NCBI RefSeq assembly: GCF_001547935.1
Contig: NZ_AP014636.1
Location: 806,001-870,000, forward strand
Reading direction: 5' to 3'
Source of the DNA: Vibrio tritonius
GTDB lineage: Bacteria > Pseudomonadota > Gammaproteobacteria > Enterobacterales > Vibrionaceae
Length of the DNA stretch: 64,000 bases
Positions 43,794 through 50,996 of the stretch are shown here, in pieces. The notes under the pieces are model-generated. The model was not told the DNA's origin. It did no database searches and saw nothing but the letters and a program-made list of their open reading frames with translations. A program made the translations under genes and the position numbers. Position 1 is the first letter of the stretch; each line of letters starts with the position of its first letter.

Positions 43794-44288
43794 ATGGATA
43801 TAACAGTGAGACGAGCAGAGCCAAGTGATGCGGCTGCGGTGAAAGCGGTATATGAAGGTGTGGTGGCGTATTCCGGCACCTTACAATTGCCGAATCCATC
43901 ACTCGACCTTTGGACCAAACGTCTCGCTAATATTCCTGATAATGTCTATTCCTATGTGGCGGAAGTAGATGGTGAGATCGTGGGAAACTTGGGATTTGTG
44001 GTCGAAGCCAACCCGCGGCGGCGCCATGTAGCGACCTTTGGTGTGGGGGTGAAAGATGCAATGCAAGGAAAAGGCGTTGGCTCTGCTCTTATCAATACAG
44101 TGTTGGATTTAGCGGATAATTGGCTCAATATACGACGTATTGAGCTGACAGTGTACTCCGATAATGAAGCCGCGGTAGCACTGTATAAAAAAATGGGTTT
44201 TGTTATTGAAGGTGAGGGCAAAGATTTTGCTTTTCGTAATGGGCGCTATGTTGATGCCTATTATATGGCACGTATTCGTCAGTCTTAA
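43794..44288 (+). CDS. aaaT: L-amino acid N-acetyltransferase AaaT (YhhY-like)
   Basis: A 164-residue GNAT acetyltransferase that resembles remembered E. coli AaaT (YhhY) closely: TLQLPNPSLDLWTKRLA, PRRRHVATFGVGV, ADNWLNIRRIELTVYSDNEAAVALYKKMGF and the terminus FRNGRYVDAYYMARI. E. coli AaaT acetylates L-phenylalanine and L-methionine. The acetyl-CoA loop is KDAMQGKGVGSAL near residue 88. It is monocistronic and followed by a terminator. Confidence 0.85.
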   Translation: MDITVRRAEPSDAAAVKAVYEGVVAYSGTLQLPNPSLDLWTKRLANIPDNVYSYVAEVDGEIVGNLGFVVEANPRRRHVATFGVGVKDAMQGKGVGSALINTVLDLADNWLNIRRIELTVYSDNEAAVALYKKMGFVIEGEGKDFAFRNGRYVDAYYMARIRQS

Positions 44289-44328
44289 TTAATGGCTAAC
44301 GATGCCTTCCATTCTGCATAGCACATTA

Positions 44329-44357
44329 AATAGCCGAATCACTGTGATTGGGCTATT
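44329..44357 (+). terminator. Terminator after aaaT
   Basis: AATAGCC and GGCTATT enclose an inner AATCAC / GTGATT stem with one mismatched pair between, followed by T-rich sequence. Confidence 0.7.
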
Positions 44358-44388
44358 TTGCATTTTATTCTCTTAAATAGCTTGTCGC

Positions 44389-44406
44389 TGAGTTACTTGG
44401 GTATAA
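44389..44406 (+). repeat. Partial copy of a dispersed intergenic motif
   Basis: TGAGTTACTTGGGTATAA is a close relative of TTGAGGTTACTTGGGTATA, seen at 24225 and, in reverse, at 16766. It lies between the aaaT terminator and the end of the LysR gene. Confidence 0.4.
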
Positions 44407-44414
44407 CTCGGTGT

Positions 44415-45377
44415 TTATGCGCAAGCAACTGGCACTAAGTGTGTATGGCTCACCAAATTATCTGCACTATTCCATTCTTTAAATAGCGAGCGAACCCAAG
44501 TGCACATAGCGTCGTTGTGGTAGCGTTTGTGCCAATACAAATAAATACATTCGTTTGGATATACCAGTGAGTCGGGCACTGCTTTGAGCGTTAATTGCTG
44601 TTTGTTGCTCGAGCGTTGAGCAAGCTCTTTTGGTACATGAAATACAATATCGGTTTTTTCCGCTATAGCAGCGGCAGAGGTGAAGTCGGACAACTGAATA
44701 AACGGAGGCGTGGCCTGTATTTGATGAGACCCTAAACGCGCAATTTGGGTATCAAGAGGCAGTAGGGGTTGACCGTTCATTGCAATTTGTCCTGATGGGA
44801 AATTAGCAAGGTTCTGCTCGGTTATGTTGACGCTAGCCAGTGGGTGATCGCGACGCATGAGCAGGCAGTGCTGCCAATCGAGTAATTTGAGTCGATGGAT
44901 CTCTCCCTCACCAGAGGTTGGCGTATGCGTCGAAATTGCAAAATGAATATCGCCATTGAGCAGTGCATCAAAATGGTTTGGGTGGTTAGAATCGAGTTCT
45001 ATCCGCATTTTGGGGGCAGTACGACTGATGTGAGCAATGACATCAGGGAAAATGACATTTGCCACTGAGGCTGGACAGAAAAATCGAATACACTCATTAC
45101 TCTGTTCGGGGTGAAATTCATCGCTTTGAAACAGTTTATCCAGGTTGTAGAGCACATGAGAAAGCGAACCTTTTAGGCTCTGTGCTTTAGGTGTGAGTTC
45201 ATAACCTGTGATAGTTCGGATTAATAGCTCATCGTCAAAAATGGTGCGTAGTTTCTGTAAAGATCGACTGACTTTAGACTGGCTCAGGTTCAAACAAAAG
45301 GCGGTATTTGATACGTGCTTCTCTTCTAATAGAGTGTTTAGGACAACTAACAGGTTGATATCTAACTGGTTAATCAT
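44415..45377 (-). CDS. LysR-family regulator
   Basis: A 320-residue LysR-type regulator. The helix-turn-helix spans about residues 4-62 (LLVVLNTLLEEKHVSNTAFCLNLSQSKVSRSLQKLR), followed by an effector-binding domain. The start at 45377 (MINQLDINLL) matches the family N-terminus; the frame runs open to 45443 but the extra residues do not look like LysR sequence, and no good ribosome site was found for either. It has no divergent partner: the gene upstream is the TonB receptor on the same strand and aaaT is convergent. The target is unknown. Confidence 0.82.
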   Translation of the reverse strand: MINQLDINLLVVLNTLLEEKHVSNTAFCLNLSQSKVSRSLQKLRTIFDDELLIRTITGYELTPKAQSLKGSLSHVLYNLDKLFQSDEFHPEQSNECIRFFCPASVANVIFPDVIAHISRTAPKMRIELDSNHPNHFDALLNGDIHFAISTHTPTSGEGEIHRLKLLDWQHCLLMRRDHPLASVNITEQNLANFPSGQIAMNGQPLLPLDTQIARLGSHQIQATPPFIQLSDFTSAAAIAEKTDIVFHVPKELAQRSSNKQQLTLKAVPDSLVYPNECIYLYWHKRYHNDAMCTWVRSLFKEWNSADNLVSHTHLVPVACA

Positions 45378-45496
45378 ATTTATTGTTGTAGTTTTATGTA
45401 CTGCGATTGAATATTTACAGCATTTTACATTTGTTCCTCTCATAATAAAAGATAATGGATATGATAATTATTAGTATTTATAAGAATGCTGTATAT

Positions 45497-45526
45497 AAAA
45501 AAGATGGTGTTTCCACCATCTTTTTT
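45497..45526. terminator. Terminator after the TonB receptor gene
   Basis: AAAAAAGATGGTG and CACCATCTTTTTT form a perfect stem around a TTTC loop, 30 bp past the receptor stop, with T-runs both ways. Confidence 0.88.
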
Positions 45527-45557
45527 ATTCAGCATTTATCACGTTGAATCACGGACA

Positions 45558-47513
45558 TCAGAACATGTAAGCCACAGACAGTTTGATGTTACGGCCCGGT
45601 TCGTAGTCTTTGATCGTGCCAGAAGTGAACGAAGCTTGTGAGTAATACAGCTCGTTAAAGATGTTCTCAACGCCTGCTGTCACCGTTAGACGATCATACT
45701 GTTCTGGCATCCACGTCACTGAGATATCGTGAACGTCGTAGCCTTTCTTGTCCGTATCGTTATCGGTATCTGCATGCAGATCCAGCGCAACCATAGTCGT
45801 CCAGTTCAAGGTTAGATCCATTGACGGGATTTGGTAGTTCACACCTAAACCGATGCTGTCACCCACTTCATAACGCAGTGCGTCGCCTGTGTCATCGTTA
45901 CGAGAATCTGAGTGAGAGTAGGTTAGACGCGCTGCCAGATCACCTTTCACAGCAGACATTTCAGACTCGAAACCTTTAATTGTGTAATCACCTTCGTTGG
46001 TGTAAGTTCCTTTACCACTGCCCCAGTTATCAATGTAGTTTTTGATGTGAGTACGGAACACATTGGTTGAGAAGCCGAAGCTATCAAGACCAATAAACTC
46101 TTTATCTTGGAACGCAAAGCCCGCTTCGTTGTTGACGCCAGTTTCCGCTTTTAGGTTTTGATCGAATGAAGAATTCGATTTCACAAAGCTTTCGCGCAAT
46201 TCTGGGCCTTTAAACAGTTGAGTGCTACTTGCTTTTAGTGTCCATTGGTCATTTAGCAAGTAGCGCCCTGCTAGACCATAGGTGAAGTCGGTAAATGTTT
46301 TGTCCAAATCGTTTGATGCAGAGCTGTTACCATACATATTAATGGAGTAGTAGTTGTAGCGTACACCTGGGGTGAGGAATAGACTATCCATCACTTGAAC
46401 TTCATCTTCTGCATACACAGCAAAGGTGTTGGCTTTATCATCTTTGGTGTTAGATGAAGCGCTGTCTTTTTTCGATACTTGGTGGTTGCCTTGCAAGCCG
46501 TAACGCAAGGTGTGATTCATTTCAGCCAATTCGAGTTTCGATTGTGCTAAAGATTTGAAACCAGTGTGTTCAGAGATACCTTTTGATGTACTTGATGGTG
46601 CGTACTCAAGCTTGTTGTTATACACCGTAGAGTGAACCGTTAATGCATCGCCCTTATTGATGTCATAACCAAGAGAGATAGTTTCGCGTGTGTATTCAAC
46701 GTGTTGTGTCGCTTGGTCGGAATCGACATTCCACCCACTACCGAAGTTAGAACGCAGGTAATAATCGCCAGCGTCTTTGTACTTGTCGTAAGTCAGTTCG
46801 ATACGGTGTTCTTCATTGATATCCCAACCAAATTTTACGATGCCATCTTTGATTTCACCATCATTACCTTTATTGGCATCACCGTCACCGTTTTTGGGAT
46901 TGTGTTTGTCGGTCAGCGTGAAGTAAGCCAAGCCATCAACTGTTTCGTTTAACTGTGAATACAAGGTCGCTGAAGAGGCAAAGTAGTCATTGCTACCATA
47001 GTTGGCGTGCAGGCGTGCGCCAAATTTTTCACCAGGGCGTAGTAGGTCTTTTGCGTCTTTGGTTTCAAACTGCACGCCACCTGACAGGCCACTGTTTAAT
47101 ACCGAGTTGGTACCTAACTTGATGTCTACGGATTTAAGGATGTCGGCGTTTATCAGTAGGTTACCAGTATGGTGGAACATGTTGTTCGCTTGAGTGACAC
47201 CGTCGATACTGATATCTAGATCGGTTTCATCTAAACCACGAATGTTAATGGATTGCACCGTTGAGTGTGAACCGCCCACATCAATACCCGGTTGATCGCG
47301 CAGCAAATCACTCAGGTGGTCTGCTTGTTTGGCGTCGATATCATCAGAAAGCAGTGATGAGTCATTATTGATTTGTGTTGCCCATACCTTAATGACTTCT
47401 GGCTGAGAAGTTTGTTTGGCTTCGTCGGCATGAGCATTGACGGCTACTGTTGCCAATAATGAGCTAATTGCGATAGTTAAAGGTTTCAGAATAAAAGGAG
47501 ATTTCGCGTGCAT
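45558..47513 (-). CDS. TonB-dependent outer-membrane receptor
   Basis: A 651-residue TonB-dependent transporter. A signal peptide ends near VNAHAD. The plug domain (about 40-170) includes LSDLLRDQPGIDVGGSHSTVQSINIRG and LDISIDGVTQ, and the 22-strand barrel fills the rest, ending in LSVAYMF with a terminal Phe. A Gly/Asp/Asn-rich loop (NPKNGDGDANKGNDGE) is seen in the barrel around residue 235. The start at 47513 puts the signal peptide first, with GGAT upstream. A Fur-box match 24 bp before the start implies iron control. The ligand, a siderophore, haem or another chelate, cannot be told. It is divergent from cbiZ. Confidence 0.88.
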   Translation of the reverse strand: MHAKSPFILKPLTIAISSLLATVAVNAHADEAKQTSQPEVIKVWATQINNDSSLLSDDIDAKQADHLSDLLRDQPGIDVGGSHSTVQSINIRGLDETDLDISIDGVTQANNMFHHTGNLLINADILKSVDIKLGTNSVLNSGLSGGVQFETKDAKDLLRPGEKFGARLHANYGSNDYFASSATLYSQLNETVDGLAYFTLTDKHNPKNGDGDANKGNDGEIKDGIVKFGWDINEEHRIELTYDKYKDAGDYYLRSNFGSGWNVDSDQATQHVEYTRETISLGYDINKGDALTVHSTVYNNKLEYAPSSTSKGISEHTGFKSLAQSKLELAEMNHTLRYGLQGNHQVSKKDSASSNTKDDKANTFAVYAEDEVQVMDSLFLTPGVRYNYYSINMYGNSSASNDLDKTFTDFTYGLAGRYLLNDQWTLKASSTQLFKGPELRESFVKSNSSFDQNLKAETGVNNEAGFAFQDKEFIGLDSFGFSTNVFRTHIKNYIDNWGSGKGTYTNEGDYTIKGFESEMSAVKGDLAARLTYSHSDSRNDDTGDALRYEVGDSIGLGVNYQIPSMDLTLNWTTMVALDLHADTDNDTDKKGYDVHDISVTWMPEQYDRLTVTAGVENIFNELYYSQASFTSGTIKDYEPGRNIKLSVAYMF

Positions 47514-47536
47514 GTTTAATCCGTACAAATTGATTA

Positions 47537-47551
47537 TAAGAATAATTCTCA
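47537..47551. promoter_or_regulatory. Fur box upstream of the TonB receptor
   Basis: Read on the reverse strand, TGAGAATTATTCTTA matches the 7-1-7 Fur consensus TGATAATTATTATCA at 12 of 15 positions. It lies 24 bp upstream of the receptor start. Confidence 0.65.
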
Positions 47552-47768
47552 ATTGCATTAGGCGCGAACAAGACTTAAAACTCAACAAATAGTTCATTCA
47601 TAAAGTGCATGACCGATATGCAGTTTATGAATTGACTTGTAAAACGTTCGTTTAATTGACGACTAATGCGGCAAAATCAATCGCTCAAATGTCTCGTGGT
47701 GAATGACCTAGAAGAAGGTTGCGTATATGATGAATTTCCTACAAAAAGTACAATAAAAGGCAAATAAA

Positions 47769-48410
47769 ATGAAAGTAATTGAGCATGCAGATTACATGGT
47801 GTTTTTACCTCAACAAAGTTGCCGAAGTATCAGTTCAGCGGTTCTAAATGGCGGAATAAGTGATACCGAAGCGGTGCTCAATTTGCGCGTTGATAAAGAT
47901 ACTCCGCCACCATGGTTACCACCAGAACAGACGTTAATGGAAAAAGCTGTTTCGCTTGGGCTTTCATTTCCTGTCACGGGGATGATGACGGCGGCGTCGA
48001 TGCGCTCTCTTTCTCAAGTTGCCAAAAGCCGTGGTGAACTGATGGTGCATGTTTGGGTAACTGCAGGGCTAAGTAATACCCGCCGAGTAGGCGATGTAGC
48101 GGATGAGATGCCCAAGGTGGGCACTATCAATATTGGTGTGTTTATTAATCAGCCACTCACTGATACTGCTTTGGTCGAAGCGTTGATGATACTGACTGAG
48201 GCTAAGGTCACGGCGATTCGTGATTTGGACATTGCCAGCCCGGTTTCCGGCTTACCTGCCAGTGGTACAGGTACTGACAGTCATGCAGTGCTTTGCCCTA
48301 AAGGTAAAGCGGCCCACCATTATTGTGGTAAACATACCGTCGTTGGAGAATTGATTGGTAGTGCAGTACTAGAGGCGTGTTTGCAGAGTTTAGATAAGTG
48401 CCTCGCCTAA
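47769..48410 (+). CDS. cbiZ: Adenosylcobinamide amidohydrolase
   Basis: A 213-residue CbiZ-family enzyme, which hydrolyses adenosylcobinamide (and in some bacteria pseudo-cobalamin) to cobyric acid so that it can be remodelled into the preferred cobamide. Family segments include SSAVLNGGISDTEAVLNLRV near the N-terminus, PVTGMMTAASM, VHVWVTAGLSNTRRVGD, GTINIGVFINQPLTDTALVEALMILTEAKV and PASGTGTDSHAVLCPKG. The ribosome site is a modest AAAGGCA. It stands divergent from the Fur-box TonB receptor. No cobalamin riboswitch pattern was seen in the gap and no other cobamide gene is near. Confidence 0.85.
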   Translation: MKVIEHADYMVFLPQQSCRSISSAVLNGGISDTEAVLNLRVDKDTPPPWLPPEQTLMEKAVSLGLSFPVTGMMTAASMRSLSQVAKSRGELMVHVWVTAGLSNTRRVGDVADEMPKVGTINIGVFINQPLTDTALVEALMILTEAKVTAIRDLDIASPVSGLPASGTGTDSHAVLCPKGKAAHHYCGKHTVVGELIGSAVLEACLQSLDKCLA

Positions 48411-48455
48411 CGGGTTAATGTTTCAACTTGGCTTAAATGTGGTTTGGCTTGAAAG

Positions 48456-48492
48456 AGCCCCCCAATAAATGGTGTCCAACTATTGGGGGGCT
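48456..48492. terminator. Strong hairpin between cbiZ and the methyltransferase gene
   Basis: AGCCCCCCAATA pairs perfectly with TATTGGGGGGCT (12 bp) across a 13-base loop, between convergent genes. The T-run is short on both strands. Confidence 0.75.
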
Positions 48493-48538
48493 GTTTACTG
48501 AGATGGGACTTTCGGATAACCTATTTCGTTATGAGCGA

Positions 48539-49297
48539 TTAGCGTTTTACACAGGTAAAAATCGCGTTTCCTGACTTTGGACTCAGTGGCAAAATCTTCT
48601 CGTAATCGTGCTCAAATTGATGCACTTCAAAGTAAGGGGCAAGTAGCTCTGCCATTTCATCAAAACTGACCGCCACCATTGGGTGCTCATCGTTCCAGAT
48701 GTGTTTTTCATCAGCTGAACTCTTTTCAATGCTTAGCAGCAATGATTGTCTTTCGCCTTCACCTTTGTAATGCCAACCTGATTGAAAGGTAAATAGGTGG
48801 TCGTCTTGCTCGGCAGTATGCTTAACCGACAGTTTGTTGTCGATTTTGGTTTTATCGACCACGTTAAAGCAGAACACGCCATTCGGCTTGAGGGCTTTAT
48901 GCACGTTAGCGATGCACTCTTTCAGTTTTTCAATCCCATCGTTGTAATGAATCGAATAGAGAAAACAGGTGATCAAGTCGAGCGGCTCTTCAACGCTGAA
49001 TTCACTCATGTTTTGTTGAGTAAATTGGGCTTCTGGGCAGCGAGTCGCAGCAATATCCAACATTGGCTGATTAAGGTCTAACCCTTGGCTATAAAAGCCA
49101 AAATCAATAAAGTGGCGTACGTGCGGGCCAGTACCACAAGCCAGATCAAGGTGAGTATTTCCCTCGTTACCAAACATTTGGTGCATGCGACGAATACAGT
49201 GGCTTTGGGCCTGATAGTCGATGTCGACACACATCAGATCGTAGTAACCAGAGAGATCGGTATACAGTGCATTGGAGGACTGTGTGTTAACAGACAT
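48539..49297 (-). CDS. Class I SAM-dependent methyltransferase
   Basis: A 252-residue methyltransferase. Motif I is LDLACGTGPHVRHF near residue 50, with the acidic loop at GLDLNQPMLDIA (about 75-86). Motif II/III is DLITCFLYSIHY near 108, followed by LKPNGVFCFNVVD. The C-terminal part is an extra beta-rich section. The substrate is unknown. It is monocistronic, and its start is followed upstream by the gap that holds the small broken gene. Confidence 0.82.
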   Translation of the reverse strand: MSVNTQSSNALYTDLSGYYDLMCVDIDYQAQSHCIRRMHQMFGNEGNTHLDLACGTGPHVRHFIDFGFYSQGLDLNQPMLDIAATRCPEAQFTQQNMSEFSVEEPLDLITCFLYSIHYNDGIEKLKECIANVHKALKPNGVFCFNVVDKTKIDNKLSVKHTAEQDDHLFTFQSGWHYKGEGERQSLLLSIEKSSADEKHIWNDEHPMVAVSFDEMAELLAPYFEVHQFEHDYEKILPLSPKSGNAIFTCVKR

Positions 49298-49420
49298 AGT
49301 AGCTTGGTCTTTTAGCTCATCAATTTGGGCTGCGCATAGTATATGAAGAATACGATTTTGCGAAGTAATTCCTTCTGGTTATATTAAAAAATCGCTTTAT
49401 AGCGAAAGGAAATAAAAATT

Positions 49421-49453
49421 CCCTCAGGCGATGTTTTTATTATCGCCAGAGGG
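49421..49453 (-). terminator. Terminator of the small reverse-strand gene
   Basis: CCCTCAGGCGAT pairs with ATCGCCAGAGGG (one mismatch) across 9 bases and, on the reverse strand, runs into an AATTTTTATTT tail. It lies 31 bp past the end of the small gene. Confidence 0.8.
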
Positions 49454-49484
49454 AGTAAATAAAAAGCAGTGATATATTAGGTGG

Positions 49485-49636
49485 TTACGCTTTTGCGAAT
49501 GCGTAGGTGCGATACCTGCTAAGCAAATTGCGTGCACGGTGGCCATGATTGACCAACAATGCTTCCATCATCTCAAGGCCAATAAATCCTCTGCCCACCA
49601 TAAAGGATCATCGACCCAGCTAAACTCTGTATTCAT
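49485..49636 (-). pseudogene. Small-protein gene, apparently frameshifted
   Basis: A reverse-strand ATG at 49636 has a strong ribosome site (TTGGAGTAAC). It encodes a Trp- and acid-rich segment, MNTEFSWVDDPLWWAED, and stops at TGA 49568-49570 after 22 residues. In the next frame an uninterrupted segment, starting at an overlapping ATG-ATG, continues MMEALLVNHGHRARNLLSRY to TAA at 49485. Adding one base near 49573 would join them into a coherent 50-residue protein. It has its own terminator and a plausible promoter (TATAGT upstream). It may be a true frameshift, a sequencing error, or two coupled tiny genes. The family is not recognised. Confidence 0.5.
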
Positions 49637-49684
49637 GTTGTTACTCCAACCATGTTCATCATGTGATTCACTATAGGTATTTTA

Positions 49685-49700
49685 ATTAGAAATATCTAAT
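49685..49700. promoter_or_regulatory. ArsR-type operator upstream of the BigR-like gene
   Basis: ATTAGA-AATA-TCTAAT is a 16-bp inverted repeat with perfect 6-bp arms. It lies in the region shared by the divergent small gene and the ArsR regulator, about 90 bp before the regulator start. It is a natural target for autoregulation by that protein. Confidence 0.5.
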
Positions 49701-49790
49701 GTTAATTAATCTAAAGTCGATATAGCTAAATAAGTTTTGACTAATTTAAAGTAAACGGTATCCTTTCCATAGTGTTAAGAGGAGAACAAT

Positions 49791-50114
49791 ATGGATTTGA
49801 TGAGTGTGGACGTTGCAACAATGCGCCGTAACGCAGATGAAGTGGCAGAAATGTTGCGTATTATGGCGCATCCAGAGCGTTTAATGGTGTTGTGCCAGTT
49901 GACGCAAGGTGAGGTCGGTGTTGGCGAGCTAGCGCAGCATTCTGAATTGAGCCAATCTGCGTTTTCTCAGCACCTGACAGTATTGCGTAAACATAAGATC
50001 ATTACGGCCCGCAAAGTTTCCCAGCAAGTTTTCTACTCCTTGGCTGATGGTCGTGTAAGCGTTTTGATCAAACAACTGCACGACCTCTTTTGTCAAAGTT
50101 CAGATAAGGAGTAA
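49791..50114 (+). CDS. ArsR-family regulator, BigR/SqrR-like sulfide or persulfide sensor
   Basis: A 107-residue winged-helix repressor of the ArsR family. HTH: GVGELAQHSELSQSAFSQHLTVLRKH (about 43-68). Two cysteines, Cys35 (LMVLCQL) and Cys101 (DLFC), sit where BigR and SqrR carry the pair that forms a di- or tetrasulfide bond on exposure to sulfide or persulfide. The classical metal-binding ArsR cysteine cluster is absent. It precedes two YeeE/YedE genes by only 7 bp, so the three form an operon, and the regulator likely derepresses sulfur transport when reactive sulfur rises. Confidence 0.82.
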   Translation: MDLMSVDVATMRRNADEVAEMLRIMAHPERLMVLCQLTQGEVGVGELAQHSELSQSAFSQHLTVLRKHKIITARKVSQQVFYSLADGRVSVLIKQLHDLFCQSSDKE

Positions 50115-50121
50115 TCCAGAC

Positions 50122-50550
50122 ATGGACATTCTGTGGTATTCGCTGTTTGGTGGTCTTTTATTAGGTATTTCTGCCACATTGCTGATGTTGTTTAACGGTA
50201 AGGTTGCCGGTATCAGTGGCATAGTGACCTACGCAATTTCTGCGACCAAAGGCGATGTACTTTGGCGCTACTTATTTTTGGCGGGTTTGGTCTGCGGGGG
50301 CTGGTTAGGTGCGCAGAGCACTTGGTCTGAAATGCCTTCCTCCTTTTCTGGTCATTCAAGTTTTTACTACGCAATTGCTGGACTATTAGTTGGCATTGGT
50401 ACTCGTTTAGGCAATGGTTGTACGAGTGGTCATGGGATTTGCGGTATCGGGCGGTTATCCCCTCGATCCATCATTGCAACCATAACGTTTATGCTGGTGG
50501 CTGGCATCACGGTGTTTTTTACTGTGCATGTATTGGGAATGACAAGATGA
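50122..50550 (+). CDS. YeeE/YedE family sulfur transport subunit (PmpA-like)
   Basis: A 142-residue membrane protein with about four transmembrane helices and the YeeE/YedE motif GIGTRLGNGCTSGHGICGIGRLSPRS split over two helices (the conserved Cys in NGCTSGH near residue 97, second Cys in GICGIGR). Paired half-size YeeE/YedE proteins (PmpA/PmpB) act with a BigR-type regulator; larger relatives import thiosulfate. It overlaps the next gene by 4 bp (ATGA). It should handle a reduced sulfur compound, direction unproven. Ribosome site AAGGAG. Confidence 0.82.
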   Translation: MDILWYSLFGGLLLGISATLLMLFNGKVAGISGIVTYAISATKGDVLWRYLFLAGLVCGGWLGAQSTWSEMPSSFSGHSSFYYAIAGLLVGIGTRLGNGCTSGHGICGIGRLSPRSIIATITFMLVAGITVFFTVHVLGMTR

Positions 50551-50996
50551 AAAACATGACTTTTGCATTAGTTGCGGCGTTTTCTGGTGTGTTGTTTGGT
50601 ATTGGTATGGCGATTTCAGGAATGGCTAACCCACAGAAAGTAATTGGATTTCTTGATATTTTTGGAGCGTGGGATCCCAGCTTATTATTTGTGATGGGAG
50701 GCGCACTCGCCATCTTTATGCCCAGCTATCGTTGGTTGATAAAGCCAAGAAAGGCCCCCGTAAGTAGTGAACGCTTCAGCTTGCCAAACAATCAGCAAAT
50801 TGATCGTCGGTTGATCTTAGGTGCGGCTATTTTTGGTTTAGGTTGGGGGCTTGCTGGTATTTGTCCAGGACCTGCACTTGCGAGTCTTACCATGGGCAAC
50901 GGTGATGTATGGATTTTTGTCATTGCGATGGTGGTTGGTCTTACATTATCGCACAGAGTGTTGTTGGTTTTGGACTCCCTTCGTTCTCAACGTTGA
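50547..50996 (+). CDS. YeeE/YedE family sulfur transport subunit (PmpB-like, DUF6691)
   Basis: A 149-residue membrane protein, partner of the preceding gene. It starts KNMTFALVAAFSGVLFGIGMAISGM with ANPQKVIGFLDIFG, and has a second helical block GLGWGLAGICPGPAL with the conserved Cys near residue 108. The two proteins together equal one full YeeE/YedE transporter. The start at 50547 overlaps the previous stop. Its 3' end overlaps the convergent nuclease-like gene by 10 bp. Confidence 0.82.
   Translation: MKNMTFALVAAFSGVLFGIGMAISGMANPQKVIGFLDIFGAWDPSLLFVMGGALAIFMPSYRWLIKPRKAPVSSERFSLPNNQQIDRRLILGAAIFGLGWGLAGICPGPALASLTMGNGDVWIFVIAMVVGLTLSHRVLLVLDSLRSQR

Noticed and set aside
47598..47768. Cobalamin riboswitch upstream of cbiZ
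   Set aside because: No recognisable B12-box or conserved core was found in the 170-bp gap.
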